DNA of 64,000 bases from assembly GCA_949126835.1 (NCBI GenBank), contig OX421508.1:14834272-14898271 (forward strand), written 5' to 3'. Shown here in pieces: positions 45,238 to 56,645 of the stretch. Position numbers and translations under genes: made by a program. The notes beneath the pieces are model-generated. The model searched no databases. It was not told the origin of the DNA and saw only the letters and a program-made list of their open reading frames with translations. The stretch's first letter is position 1. Each line of letters starts with the position of its first letter. This DNA comes from Anisus vortex (lineage: Eukaryota > Mollusca > Gastropoda > Planorbidae).

Positions 45238-46082
45238 AACACATATTATTAAACCGTTCTTATAACAATAACAACATTTACAAAAAAAATATTTACAAAA
45301 CTACACAAAAAAGTTGTTGAAGTATTCAATGATTTTCAGTATTAATGTTGTATATTTTGTTTGTTTTTTTGGAAATTTTGATACTTGAGTTTGTTAGAAT
45401 GAGTTTAAATCATCACTTAACATAAATGCGAGGTTATTATAAATTAGGTACAATATACAAAGGTTATTAGGTAGGCCTACAATGTGCAAAAGGATTTAAA
45501 ATTATTATAATTTCTATTTTTTTGTGTGAATAATAATAAAGAGTAAAAGAAAGAATAACAATTATTTGAAAATTGACGGTTAGGGTTCTGGGCGAGGTTT
45601 GGGGGAAAAAGGGGGGGGGGCACATAAGCTCCCCTTTTGGTGGCTATATGTAGGTTATATTTTGTTCTTGGGTGGAACTTTTTTAAAGCTAGAATTGAAT
45701 TTCAGTAGATGATGTATCACAGTAGGCCTACATGCAAACTGTCATTATATCTATTATTTACGTAAATATGTTACGGAACATGATAAGCCTATATATTATA
45801 GGAATTATGGGTATATATTAGGCCTATAATATTTAACTTACTAATTTAAATTTTAAATAGGATGATTCTCATTTAAATTGATAAAGCTCATAAGCTTTCA
45901 TTTTGAAAATTGGAGTATTATCAATGTTTTGAGCATTTCTATAACAATTTCTGCAATATCTCAAGTGCAGAAAGGTCAATGTTTGAACTTTTCGCACTCA
46001 GCTCATAGAGTTTGAAAATTGGAGAAATATCAATGTTTTTAATTATTTAAAATGAAAATAATTCTTTTCTAAATTATGTTAA
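45238..46082. other. AT-rich stretch with a short local duplication
   Basis: The phrase tttgaaaattggag followed by tatcaatgttttgag-like sequence occurs twice near 45902 and 46010. I see nothing else. Confidence 0.45.
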
Positions 46083-46572
46083 AGGGATGTTAAAGCCTGT
46101 TTTCTCGAAAGCGGTTTTCGGTTCTATGGATAATATTAAACCGGTTTAAAACCAGATTTCGGTTCCCCCTCCCTCCAGGCCAGAAAAGCCAAATTTGCGT
46201 AGTTTTGTAGGTATATTTGAAAAATAGTTCAAACTTAATTAGTGTTTGCAGGGCATTCAAGGGGTTGATTTGTATTAATACAATATGATTTTGAACACTT
46301 TACCATAAAATTCTTTAGAACTAAAAAAGAATCTGGGCTAATTGATTAAAACCGATAATAGCTTTCAATAGTGATAGTTGACCATTATATTAAGAAGTAT
46401 ATGAAGAGGATGACGATGTTAATCCAGGATGCTTCGTACGCAGGTACTGTCACCGCTCCGGTTTATCTGTTGGAAACATAGTTTACACCGAGCCATCGTT
46501 TTTTCAAAGATGAGCCGAAAAGTAAAAAGACTCATGTTAATTGTAACTCTAACTTAATTTAACATTTGGTTT

Positions 46573-47154
46573 GATGTTGTTTTTATCGCAAGCCAGAGAT
46601 GTAGTCTAGTTGATGTTGTTTTTATCGCAAGCCAGAGATCTAGTCTAGTTGATGTTGTTTTTATCGCAAGCCAGAGATCTAGTCTAGTTGATGTTGTTTT
46701 TATCGCAAGCCAGAGATATAGTCTAGTTGATGTTGTTTTTATCGCAAGCCAGAGATGTAGTCTAGTTGATGTTGTTTTTATCGCAAGCCAGAGATCTAGT
46801 CTAGTTGATGTTGTTTTTATCGCAAGCCAGAAATGTAGTCTAGTTGATGTTGTTTTTATCGCAAGCCAGAGATCTAGTCTAGTTGATGTTGTTTTTATCG
46901 CATGCCAGAGATCTAGTCTAGTTGATGTTGTTTTTATCGCAAGCCAGAGATGTAGTCTAGTTGATGTTGTTTTTATCGCAAGCCAGAGATCTAGTCTAGT
47001 TGATGTTGTTTTTATCGCAAGCCAGAGATCTAGTCTAGTTGATGTTGTTTTTATCGCAAGCCAGAGATCTAGTCTAGTTGATGTTGTTTTTATCGCAAGC
47101 CAGAGATCTAGTCTAGTTGATGTTGTTTTTATCGCAAGCCAGAGATCTAGTCTA
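46573..47154. repeat. 39-bp minisatellite, about 15 copies
   Basis: The unit holds tctagtctagttgatgttgt followed by ttttatcgcaagccagaga. Copies are nearly identical, differing at gatct/gatgt/gatat, so the expansion looks recent. It lies inside the hAT-like element. Confidence 0.97.
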
Positions 47155-47160
47155 AAATTA

Positions 47161-47383
47161 AAAATTAAATTGGTTACTTATATAGCGCTTCTATCCATGC
47201 TATTTTAGCATGCTCAGTGCGCTCTGTAAACACAATGCTGCCTGCTGGCGCAAATATGTTTACAGGCCCAAAACTCCTGCAGGGCGACAGGGATCCGCCG
47301 GTGGCCGGGCTAGAACCCGCGACGTGTCAGTTGGTTTTTGGTTGACAGTCCGGTGAACTAACCACTGGACACAGCCGTCTAGT
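47161..47383 (-). mobile_element. tRNA-derived SINE, family A, - strand
   Basis: The - strand head carries ccagtggttagttcaccgga (A-box region) and B box GGTTCTAGCCC (47307-47317). The body has ccctgcaggagttttgggcc, and the tail is gcgctatataagtaaccaat. It is the best preserved copy of this family here. Confidence 0.85.
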
Positions 47384-47745
47384 TGTTGTTGTTTTTTTTT
47401 GGAAAAAAAGAAATATAATATCTAGGACAAAATAGTGCTAGCAAGGCATTTCAAGAATTGTTTTGTGCGAATCCAACATTATTTATAAAAAAATACTTCC
47501 ATCAGAACCAAAAAAAGGTGTGCTAACAACAAACCGAACTCCGGTTTTGAAAATCAAAACCGGTTTTCTGGTTCAAAACCGGAATCCGGAATTCCGATTT
47601 TCGTTTAACATCCCTAATTATGATGCAGTGAGGATTATTAAGTATTTATTGAGCCGTATCGATGACTTGACTAGAAAATCACATGCGTCACCATCGTTCA
47701 CACTTGACAGAATCAGAGAATCAATCAATGGCTTTATAACTAGAT
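47384..47745. other. right arm of the hAT-like element and short flank
   Basis: 47384-47615 is the ccggttt-rich right arm. 47616-47745 is unassigned. The 106-codon frame starting at 47463 covers the arm and is not credible as a gene. Confidence 0.4.
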
Positions 47746-47795
47746 CTAGGTACGGTGGCGTTTGTTTCCCTTTTTGTTTTTAGCATTTATTATTT
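47746..47795. repeat. 50-bp direct repeat flanking a LINE insertion, left copy
   Basis: ctaggtacggtggcgtttgt through ttagcatttattatt recurs at 48068-48117 with about four differences. Confidence 0.8.
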
Positions 47796-48067
47796 TTCGT
47801 CGGCATCCGTCCGTCTCGAGATACGATGGTGTAGCTTCATATGGGTGAGGTCAAGGTATCCGCAACTGCACCGCCGAGAATGGCTGTGTAGGTCAACCCT
47901 GGAGTAGCAATCCCTGTCGCACTTGAGGCTTTTAAAGGCGGATGGCTGTTGTAGCAGGTGTTTCCGCCTCGCTCTTTTCAGGATGGCAGTCTCATTATTC
48001 CCAGTTTCTGCGCACATTTTGCCACGCCTAACTACGAGCCTCCAGGTTGGACGGTCAAATTTGTGAA
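47790..48067 (-). pseudogene. LINE C-terminal fragment with zinc-finger-like motif
   Basis: The - strand frame reads KFDRPTWRLVVRRGKMCAE, then RARRKHLL, then LKCDRDCYSRVDLHSHSRRC, and ends with a TAA formed near the junction with the direct repeat. DRxxWRxxVxxG followed by CxxxC-(S)R-x-GL-x-SHxRxC is the usual end of several LINE polyproteins, where the terminal finger is thought to bind nucleic acid. Only the last 90 codons or so remain. It is flanked by 50-bp direct repeats. Confidence 0.65.
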
Positions 48068-48117
48068 CTAGGTAGGGTGGCGTTTGTTTTCATTTTTGTT
48101 TTTAGCATTTATTATTA
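48068..48117. repeat. 50-bp direct repeat flanking a LINE insertion, right copy
   Basis: Partner of 47746-47795. It continues into a short (ATT)n run. Confidence 0.8.
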
Positions 48118-48408
48118 TTATTATAGTTTGTAAAACCATTATTTAATGTAGTAATAATAGTGATATTCCATATATAACTGTAACAGAATAACTAAAAGAC
48201 TTTATTACTTTATAAACATATATCTGGCTCTGGCGGTCTTCTTTTTTAAAATAAAGTCTTCAATAAGTAGCCTAGTTTAAGTTGTAAGCCTTAGAATATT
48301 AGAATTACTTAGAATATAGATCTATATCTTACTAAGTCAAAGCTAAAAAAAATTGTTTTTTAAATGGAGTTTTTTCATTCTTGTGGATTTGCTATTTGCT
48401 TAGAATAT
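48118..48408. other. AT-rich spacer
   Basis: I see nothing in it. Confidence 0.5.
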
Positions 48409-48650
48409 AAAAAAGTAAAGTACCCTTCGGACCAAAGTGATCAGCGTTCACCAGTTTCTGTGGCCACGACATACAAGGGGATACAATGCCCAGCCGCCTT
48501 TACTTTACCCGAATTAATGTCAGGTACCTATCAGAGCTGGGTAGACTCAGGGACACCCTCAAGTCCTGGGAAAAAATCCCCGGCTTCACCAGGATCTTCG
48601 GATCGCCAGTCGAACGCGCTGCCGCTTGGCTACCGTGCCCCATTAGAATA
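48409..48650 (-). mobile_element. tRNA-derived SINE, family B
   Basis: It has the same body as 43083 and 56138 (gttcaccagtttctgtggcc, atgtcaggtacctatcagag, gctgggtagactcagggaca). The B-box region at the right is mutated (caggatcttcggatcg). A 98-codon frame on the + strand runs antisense through it and is not a gene. Confidence 0.75.
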
Positions 48651-49009
48651 TAGACTATGATAAATACATAAATATATAAGAAAATTATTTATAATAGGCC
48701 TACTAGAATTATATTCAAAACATTCACAAATTAAATTGGATTACTGGATACTAGTTGTAGGATCATTGATCATTACACGTGTGATTCCAATATATAGAAT
48801 ATAGGCCTAGCATTCTACCTACTAACACACTTAGACTTAGTAGTAACCAAACACTGTTTGTTTATTATTAGTAGGTATACCAAATTATTAAATTATTAAT
48901 ATATATGATATATACTTGCCTATACTAGATATATATGTAACTAGTGAATAACTAGTGTTATAATAAGTATAAATCCTTAGTAGAACTTATTTTTAGAAAT
49001 ATTCAAGCA
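48651..49009. other. AT-rich stretch without recognised features
   Basis: I see nothing in it. Confidence 0.5.
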
Positions 49010-49145
49010 AAAAAAATTGGTCGTTTTTCTTATTAGTTTTGGTAAACCTTTCCATGCTTTAATGCCGCTCCGGATGAAAAATATAACCCATATAAATTTG
49101 TCTATGCACGTAGTAAAAATTGTCCAGTCTTTTATACTTATTTCA
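49010..49145 (-). mobile_element. LINE relic, same family as 49484-50388
   Basis: The - strand reads IRSGIKAWKGLPKLIRKTT, matching the YYFFPSGIRAWNGFPEQTRK segment of the neighbouring LINE. The rest is lost or frame-shifted. Confidence 0.55.
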
Positions 49146-49483
49146 TTTAATTAATTATTTGAAACGTAAAACTGTAAATATAATGCTAATACTTATGTAA
49201 GAGGTGGGAGTAGTATAAGGAAGAAGAAAGGGTAAAAAGGAGGAGGAGCGTGGTGACTGTTACAGTCTAAGGCTTTAGCTACACTATCCTAAATTACAAA
49301 ACAGCTACAACTAGCTAACTAAAACAGCACGACACAGTACAAGAGTACGACACAGCACGAGAGTACGACACAGCACAAGAGTACGATTTTTAAAAGAAAC
49401 AAAAGATAGAGCAACAAAGGAGTAACACTATACAAATACTCTTAGTCTAAAACTTCAAGAAAACTATTACCAATACAAGCAAC
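49146..49483. other. unassigned spacer with a short 21-bp repeat
   Basis: At about 49325-49386 the words gagtacgacacagcac repeat three times. I see nothing else. Confidence 0.5.
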
Positions 49484-50387
49484 CCTTATCTTATACATTA
49501 CAGACACTCCTTCTATAAAGAAGATTATTGCGTCCTACGCTCATCCGTGGTCCGAGTCTAGTCTTGCATTTTTATTAATGTTTTAAATGATGTTAGGTTA
49601 TTGGTTTTCCTGGTTTGTTCAGGGAACCCATTCCATGCCCGAATGCCACTCGGGAAGAAATAGTACTTATATGCATTTGTTCTTGCATAAGGGACAAGGA
49701 AAGTGTTTTTGCCTTTATGTTTATCTGAGCTTTGCAACAGGTTGTTAATGTGTTGTATTTCTAAATTAGAGTTTAATGCCTTATGTATTATTACTACTTT
49801 ACTCTTTGCCCTTCTGTCCTCTAGTGTTTCTAGGTTTAGTGATTTGACTAATGGTGTTACTCTTGTTAATTGGGAATATTCACTAGTTATGATCCTTGCA
49901 GCTATTTTTTGAATTTGTTATAATTTTTTAATGTTTTCCTTAGTTGATGGGTCCCATACAGATGCTGCATATTCTAGTATAGGCCTAACTAATGTGAGAT
50001 ATCATTTTAGTTGTATATTCTTATTACATTTGTAAAAGTTCCTTTTTATGAATCCTAATGTTTTGTTTGATTTTTTAATAACTTCATCAATATGAGGGTT
50101 CTAAGATAACTTGTCATTTATTATTACTTCCAGATACTTAGTATTGTTAGTTTGAGTTAGTTCTTTACCATGAATGAAGTAGTTTGCTATTATTTGTTTC
50201 TTTTTCTTGGATACCCTTATTAGTTGTCATTTTTCTGGGTGAAAAGACATACTCCAGTTTGATTCCCATTTTTTGTAGTTCATCTAGGTCTTTTTGTAAA
50301 AGTTCACTATCTTTTCCTGTCTTTACTCTTCTATAAATTATTTAACCATCTGCAAATAATCTTACTTTTGTGCCATTTGAAACCGTA

Positions 50388-50388
<1 letters not shown>
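49484..50388 (-). pseudogene. LINE reverse transcriptase 3' half, CR1/Jockey-like
   Basis: The - strand, allowing a few stops and small shifts, reads GTKVRLFADG (degenerate FADD), KTGKDSELLQKDLDELQKW-like, NNTKYLxVIINDKLS, NKTLGFIKRNFYKCNKNIQL, LTLVRPILEYAASVWDPSTK, IAARIITSEYSQLTRVTPLV, LNLETLEDRRAKSKVVIIHK and YYFFPSGIRAWNGFPEQTRK, ending LTSFKTLIKMQD and a stop. The 3' UTR of about 60 bp ends in a TTATC-type tail. Several in-frame stops make it inactive. Two further relics of the family lie at 27920 (+) and 49010 (-), and a possible one at 3330 (+). Confidence 0.8.

Positions 50389-50433
<45 letters not shown>
50389..50433. repeat. poly-A tract, about 44 bases
   Basis: A long pure A run abuts the upstream (5') edge of the - strand LINE, so it is not that LINE's own poly-A tail. 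It may belong to another + strand insertion or be a sequencing-sensitive homopolymer. Confidence 0.9.
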
Positions 50434-50436
<3 letters not shown>

Positions 50437-51553
50437 TACCATTCAACTAAAAATATATGCTCATACTAAAACTAGCAAACAAACAATTTTCAACTGTCCA
50501 AGAAAACCCAACCAGATATCGTCTGGCGGAAACACACCACAAACAAAAATAAAGCATCAATATATGCAAATATAGGGCCTAGAAAAGGTAAACATAGCCA
50601 TAGCGAATGATGCTATGCCAAGCATGTCATACAAGTCATCTAATTTCATAGAGTAATACTATACATTACTAACATTGGGGGGGGGTGAAGTATTATTTTT
50701 AGTCCAGTGAAGGCTATAGCCTACCATAAAACCAATAGTTAATTAAATGCGCTTCTGGCGCCCAAGCCAAACACATTTGAAGTCAAACATACTTAACCTC
50801 ATATTACAATGTGGGTAATAATGAATTAAACCACATGTAAATATGAAACATAAATAATACAACGTGGCTGGCAAAGAAATGCGCCACCTGTAAACAAAGG
50901 AGAACTTGGCACTCCCAATAAAACACAAACTGCAGTGCTAGTTACCACGCGGTAAACAATTAAGTTCACCACGTATAACACTAGGAAAAACATTAAATAA
51001 ACCATTCAATATAAAATGACGAATTACACACAAGACCCATACCCGTCCAGTGTGTAAACCCTAAATACAAGGCATAATGAAAATATAGGTTCAAAAAATA
51101 CCATTACCTTAGCACCTTGCTCGGTACTAAAATACAACAACCACTGGACACTAAGTCCACACACAGGACAAACAAGGGGGGGGGGCACACAGACAAATAG
51201 GAAGGCACACATTGTTTTTTTAGAATGGTCACTTTGTATAACATTGATTTCTATTTAGTTATTATTTCTTACACTTATTGCATTTAATTAATTCTAAATC
51301 ACTTAAATGCTACATTAATAGATCAAGATTGATTATTGTAGCCCTATTTTTTAAAAATATTTCAATGTTCCCAGTATAGCCTTTGTGTTTTAATGATTAG
51401 TTTATCTTTGTACCAATAAATTATGACAATGACTACATAGTGTATATTTAATAATAGTTCATTAAGTCATTGTAAAATCTTGATATTCAAACAGCAATCT
51501 TGGTTCTATTTAATTTGTTTTGATAGTATAGGCCTTTACATTCAGTAAGGTGG
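50434..51553. other. unassigned stretch
   Basis: No domain, element end or RNA signature is recognised on either strand. There are G runs near 50680 and 51178. Confidence 0.45.
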
Positions 51554-51595
51554 ATACCGTTGACGAAAATACCGTTGCCAAATTTACAGTGATTC
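51554..51595. mobile_element. orphan terminus of the long-TIR element family
   Basis: taccgttgacgaaaataccg followed by ttgccaaatttacagtgattc equals the terminal sequence at 61704-61744. Only this end is present. Confidence 0.6.
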
Positions 51596-52596
51596 ATATA
51601 TAACATAGGTTTTATGTATTTTTACATTGCGTATTCGTTGTCAGTATTCATTTTATGCTTAGCCTATATATTCATATCAATATTCTCATATGATCATTGC
51701 TAATGCTATCATTTATCATTTATTATTATGCTTACATTTACATTAGTGTATATCATCTTTTGTGCTGGCGTTAGCATACACCCCTCCCTTCCATCGAACA
51801 TGTGGCTAGTAAACCAAGGTCAGCGCATGTTTCGTCCACGTGCTCATTATGCAATATCCACGCGACTAGCGACTCGACACAACTTCTACACCCCTCAGCA
51901 CCCCCACTCCTAACCCATAAATTCTTGGATTACCTTCTGTCAAGTTTCGTCAGCCCATGCCATCAAAACAGATTTGCTCACATCCCGCTCTAAATTATGC
52001 ATCGGATTACCTGCAACAGTTTCACCGCAGCCCAGCAAAATTCTCACGCAATGATACGCCATGTTTGCATTGGACTAACTGCAATATCCCGCCCCGGGCC
52101 ACCAAGTTATGCGCACTACGCCTGCTTTACGCACGTTCACCCCGGCCCTTACTGAATTAACTGTTTCTGTCTCCTGCGCCAAGAGATCGGTGACTGTAGA
52201 TCGGACCTTATTAACTGTATTGACTGTAATTACGTGAGCGGTGGATTGTATTTTAGTAGTGTGTATATTTAAACTTTTAATGAACTGTGTCTCTACACAC
52301 CGCGTTAGTTAACATACAATGTGTTTTAGATGCCCACTGGCTTATAAACTGTTCATTGCAAACGCTACACGCTACACCTCTTTGGTGTGCCAACAATTGT
52401 CAGCGCCAGATGCTACAACTCAATTCAAGACCCTAGTATCGCGAGTCTAATGTGAAGATGAACAGATGTGGAATAAAATAAAGTAAGGGGTGTGTAAGCG
52501 TCAATGAAATATATGAAAAGGTAAAGACAACAATACATGATGTAAAGACAACAATACAAGTTGTTCACTGTATAAACCAAGTTATCTCCCCCCACC
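51596..52596. other. unassigned, with a GC-richer block at about 51760-52420
   Basis: The block starts tgtgctggcgttagcat and ends near gccaacaattgtcagcgcca. Its length of about 640 bp and lack of coding would suit an LTR with a downstream primer site, but no target duplication or second copy is visible. Kept as unassigned. Confidence 0.25.
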
Positions 52597-55500
52597 GAAT
52601 CACTGTAAATTTGGCAACGGTAAATTCGCCAACGGTATTTTCGGCAAGGTAATTTTGGCAACGGTAAATTCGGCAAACTTAACATAGCCACTGTTTTTAT
52701 TGACCGTATTGGTAGGACTACACTCTAGTCCGGGGTGGGCAACCTACGGTATGCGTGCTAGACTTGGCACGCAGTATGGTTTTAAATTTCACGTGAAAGA
52801 CCAACAAAAAGGAAGTTTAAGTATCTTCTGCATGAAAAGAGCAGGATGACATTAGGGCCGTTGGCACCCTGAAAGATTTAGAAATGGTACTCTGGCACAC
52901 TATTATCTAAAGTATGTCGACCCCTGCTCTAGTCTACTAAATGAAGCTAATGGCACGAAATGGAGTTAGCATTATAGAAAGTGCCTGATTTGTGATATGT
53001 TTGCAATAGCGTAACATGAGGAAGGTGGAGGAGATGGGCCCCAGTCGTTGAGTTTATGAGACATGCTAAAATGACACTAAAAATGTATATATAAAGTAAA
53101 CAAATTAGGTAAAAAAAAATAGTTAATTAGTTCGTTTGACTAAAAATTAAATTTAAGAAAAACTTTTACGTTATTTAACTAATGCATACAAAAAGGAACA
53201 TTTAAATAATGTACACCCCCCCCTCCCCCGTCTATAGCACAAGGAAACAAGGCAAGGCAATATTACGTAAACACCAGAATGAGACTCGCCGCGTTAACAA
53301 AAGCAAACGCTAGCCCGTCCCTCCCCCGTCTCCCCACCCCCATATTGATAAAAATGTCAAAAATACGAAATGATCATTAGACTATACTATTAGACTAATA
53401 TTGTTTTCACTCCCACTCTTTTGTTTTATGTGTGTATTAAAATCTCCTTGTGTTTTGTCAAAAAGTCTATCGACAATAAAACGTTTTATTAAACTGAATT
53501 GATTGTTTCTTAAAAGAAATACATTACAAGTATAATATTTCAACACATATCCCCACCCCGTCTCCCCACCCCGTCTCCCCACCCCCGTCTCCCCACCGAT
53601 TAAATTGTTAGTGACCAGCTTGGTAGCACCAGGCTAAGCAGTGAAAACTAAAAGAGTTTGGGGGGGCGGTATTCGTTTAAATTCTTTTTTAATCCCAGAA
53701 CATTGTTTTTGCTAGTTAGACAAATCAGTCTTTCTATCAAAACATTGATAATGATATTGGATTTCATTTTATTATTACAATTTTGAAAAAATAATTTGGT
53801 TACCGGTATTTACTTTTCTTATATATTTAAATTATATTGCAAATGAAAGTTGTAAATAAAACATTTAATAGGTAGCCGAATAAATTGTATAAACGTACTT
53901 TCAATGTTTAAACCAATTTACTTAGGCTATAAGGCACATTTAGCTACAAATCTCTTGTAAGTTATCGAGGTTTCTATATCAAATATAGCCAACTAAAAAT
54001 ATGTATTGTTGTAGGCCTATATGTCTAAGTAATGTATACTTGTATCGTTATAACATAGAAGGTACAAGGTTTAAAACTGGTACACGGTTTAAAACTACAA
54101 AGACAAAAAGGTAGGGTACTGATTGACGGCAAATAGCCGACTGCAATGGAATGTGATAAAATGTTTTATGGTGGCCATGTGTCCCCCCCCCCCACACACA
54201 CACTCAACAACCCGTGTTGAGAGAATAGGCCTATAGGTCAGCAAAGTAATTCTTTAACTCCCCTTGACGTAACCGGTCAAGAACATTCGCGTACCACTGT
54301 GTTCGTTTTTGCCTACCTTGACCTTTGCCGAGGCGTAACTTAAGTGGGGGGGGGGAGAAACGCCGAGGCTGGGAAAGGGGTACATTTGGCGCCTATTTAA
54401 AATGTTTGTCTTTGATCATTAGATGACGTTAAATTAAATAACGTGCCAAAGTGCTCCATAATGTTAGCCTATCATGCTCTTTTCACCATTTTGGTGGTCT
54501 TTCATGTGCCATTTAAAAACACTCTGCGTGCCAAGTGTGGCACGCATTGCATAGGTTGCCTATCCATCGACTAGAGTGTAGTCTAACCAAAAGACTTAAA
54601 AAGCGGGTCAGAGGCGTAAGCCCTAAAATTCACCAATGCATAACATTTCTGTTTAGTCTACTATTTTCTCTTTCTGGGAGTAAGTCTACTCTCCCGCAAT
54701 ACTGTTTCCACATCTCTGACTTGAAACTATATCAATGTCTTGTTCATCAAATTGATATGAAACATGTTGATTATATACGAATAATAATGATAAGAAGATA
54801 CTACTAGGCATATACGTTTATATTATTTAAATACAAGTATTAAGTATCCTAAGCAAAATAATGTAAATATAAAAGACACATTTTATAAAATATTGTGTGA
54901 ATATTTTTACAATAAAATCAAATATAAATGTTTTGACATAAAGAATAACTTTGAACTAGCAACAACAAAAAACAACAACTAGCAACAAAAAAAAACGTCT
55001 CCTTGACCCCATAACCCCGCCCTCCCCCCACACCTTTTTTTCCTGCTGTAGCCTGGGGTCACTAATACTTGAATTGGCAGAACTTCGTAAGGGGAGTCGG
55101 GTAAGTACTTACGATTGTCTTGGTCGGGGGCGGGAGGGGAGGGGGGCATTCTACGTAGGCTCTTGTTTACACAACCAGTATCATACTATGTAGGGGTGGA
55201 GGTCAGGTAGACAGAGTTACGTAATATTGTAGGGGAGACAAACGTATGATTTGATGAGTAAAGTCAGATTAGATACCTTACACACATAGGCCTACCTTTA
55301 CCATTGCCGAGGCGTAAATTAACGGGGAGGGGGGGGGAGAAACGCCGGGGCTGGGGAAGGGCTACATTTGGCGCCTATTTGAAATAATTGTCTTTGATCA
55401 TTAAATCACGTTAAATAACGTGCCAAAGTGCTCCTTAATGTTATCATGCTCTTTTCACCATTTTGATGGTCTTTCATGTGCCATTTAAAAACGATCTGCG

Positions 55501-55730
55501 TGCCAATTATGGCACACATTGCATAGGTTGCCTATCCATAGACTAGAGTGTAGTCTAAGCAATACTTTTAATAAAAACAGTGGATATTATATGATTGCCA
55601 ATTTTACCGTTGTCCATTTTACCGCTTTGCGTGTTTTGCCGAATTTACCTATTCCGAAATTACCTTTGCCAAAATTACCTTGCCGAAAATACCGTTGACG
55701 AAAATACCGTTGCCAAATTTACCGAGCACC
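52597..55730 (+). mobile_element. non-autonomous long-TIR element, copy 1 (3134 bp), possibly Mutator-like
   Basis: The left end is gaatcactgtaaatttggca. The right end reverse complement is ggtgctcggtaaatttggca. Both continue as degenerate runs of ggtaaattcggcaac, ggtattttcggcaa and ggtaattttggcaa. The interior 53560-54290 (gtgaccagcttggtagcacc, gccgactgcaatggaatgtg) is found in inverted orientation in copy 2. The inner right-TIR segment (ggcgcctatttaaaatgttt, ttttcaccattttggtggtc) is present twice, at about 54300-54590 and 55300-55560. C and G homopolymers are frequent. No transposase is visible. Flanking duplication is unclear because of C runs. Confidence 0.7.
52731..52926. mobile_element. 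196-bp hAT-type MITE with perfect 8-bp target duplication
   Basis: The ends are cggggtgggcaacc and gtcgacccctg. The word ctctagtc flanks it exactly at 52723-52730 and 52927-52934. It is nested in the left terminal region of long-TIR copy 1. The same left end, more decayed (catggataggcaacc), is present in copy 2 near 59504. Confidence 0.75.
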
Positions 55731-56137
55731 ATCACCCCCCCCCCCACCAACCCTGATGTTTAACTTCACATAGAAATAAGAAATTGAAAGTTTTTTTGAA
55801 ATGTTGTCCCTGACAAGTGAAAGAAATATATCAAGGACTACGACATTTCAAAATGGAATCACATTGAAAGCAAGCCATGCAAGTCTGATTATAAATAGTT
55901 TGAACACAATTGTATTCTAAATATACATTGACTGTAGTCCTATTATTGGCGTTAAGACCCGGAATTGTTATGACCGCGTAATATGTACTGTCTAGCCAAC
56001 AACTACACAAAATATAAATTCCGTACCATGTAAAGCTATCATTATCATCAACGGAGTTACTCGTACCAGTTTTGAAGGTCTTTTTTGGGGGGAGGGGGGG
56101 AAGGAAGGTGCTTAGGTTTGAAAGACATACCCGATCT
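55731..56137. other. unassigned spacer
   Basis: It begins with a C run (55735-55746). I see nothing else in it. Confidence 0.5.
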
Positions 56138-56395
56138 TATTAAAGTAAAGTATCCCGTCGGACCAATTTATAGGGGCTGTGAAGCAGCATTCATAAGTTT
56201 CTGTGGCAAAGGCATACTAGGAGATTATGTGGCCAGCACAAAGCCTAGCAGCCTTATCTTTTTTCATAACTAATGTCAGGTAGAATTGGGTAGACTCGGT
56301 GACATCCTACAGACCCGGGAACAAACCCTACCCTTCACCAGGATTCGAACCCAGGAGCTTCGGTGCGTCATACCCGACCGATCCCATTTTTTTAA
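56138..56395 (-). mobile_element. tRNA-derived SINE, family B, with intact B box
   Basis: The - strand B box GGTTCGAATCC at 56341-56351 is perfect, preceded by a tRNA-like head. The body shares gtcggaccaatttata-like and gggtagactcggtgacatcc words with the other copies. The - strand tail is tactttactttaat. Confidence 0.8.
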
Positions 56396-56645
56396 GTCCC
56401 CAAAACCGTGCCATGGATTAGACATAGATCTGGGACCCTAACACAATGATCTATTTGCACTAAGCTTGTATCAATTCATCCACAATAATCATAGACAAAC
56501 AAAATGAGAAACACAACAGCGTTTACTGTTTTGTAAACATACCGAGCTTTGAGCGTTTTACTCGTGTTCCAATATAATCTTAATGGTAGGATTACTTTCT
56601 CTAATCCCCATGGAAAATATGAGATGTGTCCAAATGTTTGAAGTA
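56396..56645. other. unassigned spacer
   Basis: I see nothing in it. Confidence 0.45.

Larger units (their letters stand above)
46083..47615. mobile_element. non-autonomous hAT-like element, 1533 bp
   Basis: The left end agggatgttaaagcc and the right end gtttaacatccct are inverted. The sub-terminal zones are rich in aaaccgg/ccggttt words. The word aattatg lies at 46072-46078 and 47616-47622, close to each end. On the left, four bases separate it from the terminus, so the target duplication is uncertain. The interior holds the 39-bp array and a family A SINE, and there is no transposase. Confidence 0.55.

Noticed and set aside
48364..48660. 98-codon frame (YKGIQCPAAFTLPELMSGTY)
   Set aside because: It runs antisense through a tRNA-derived SINE. 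The same SINE occurs twice more without the frame.
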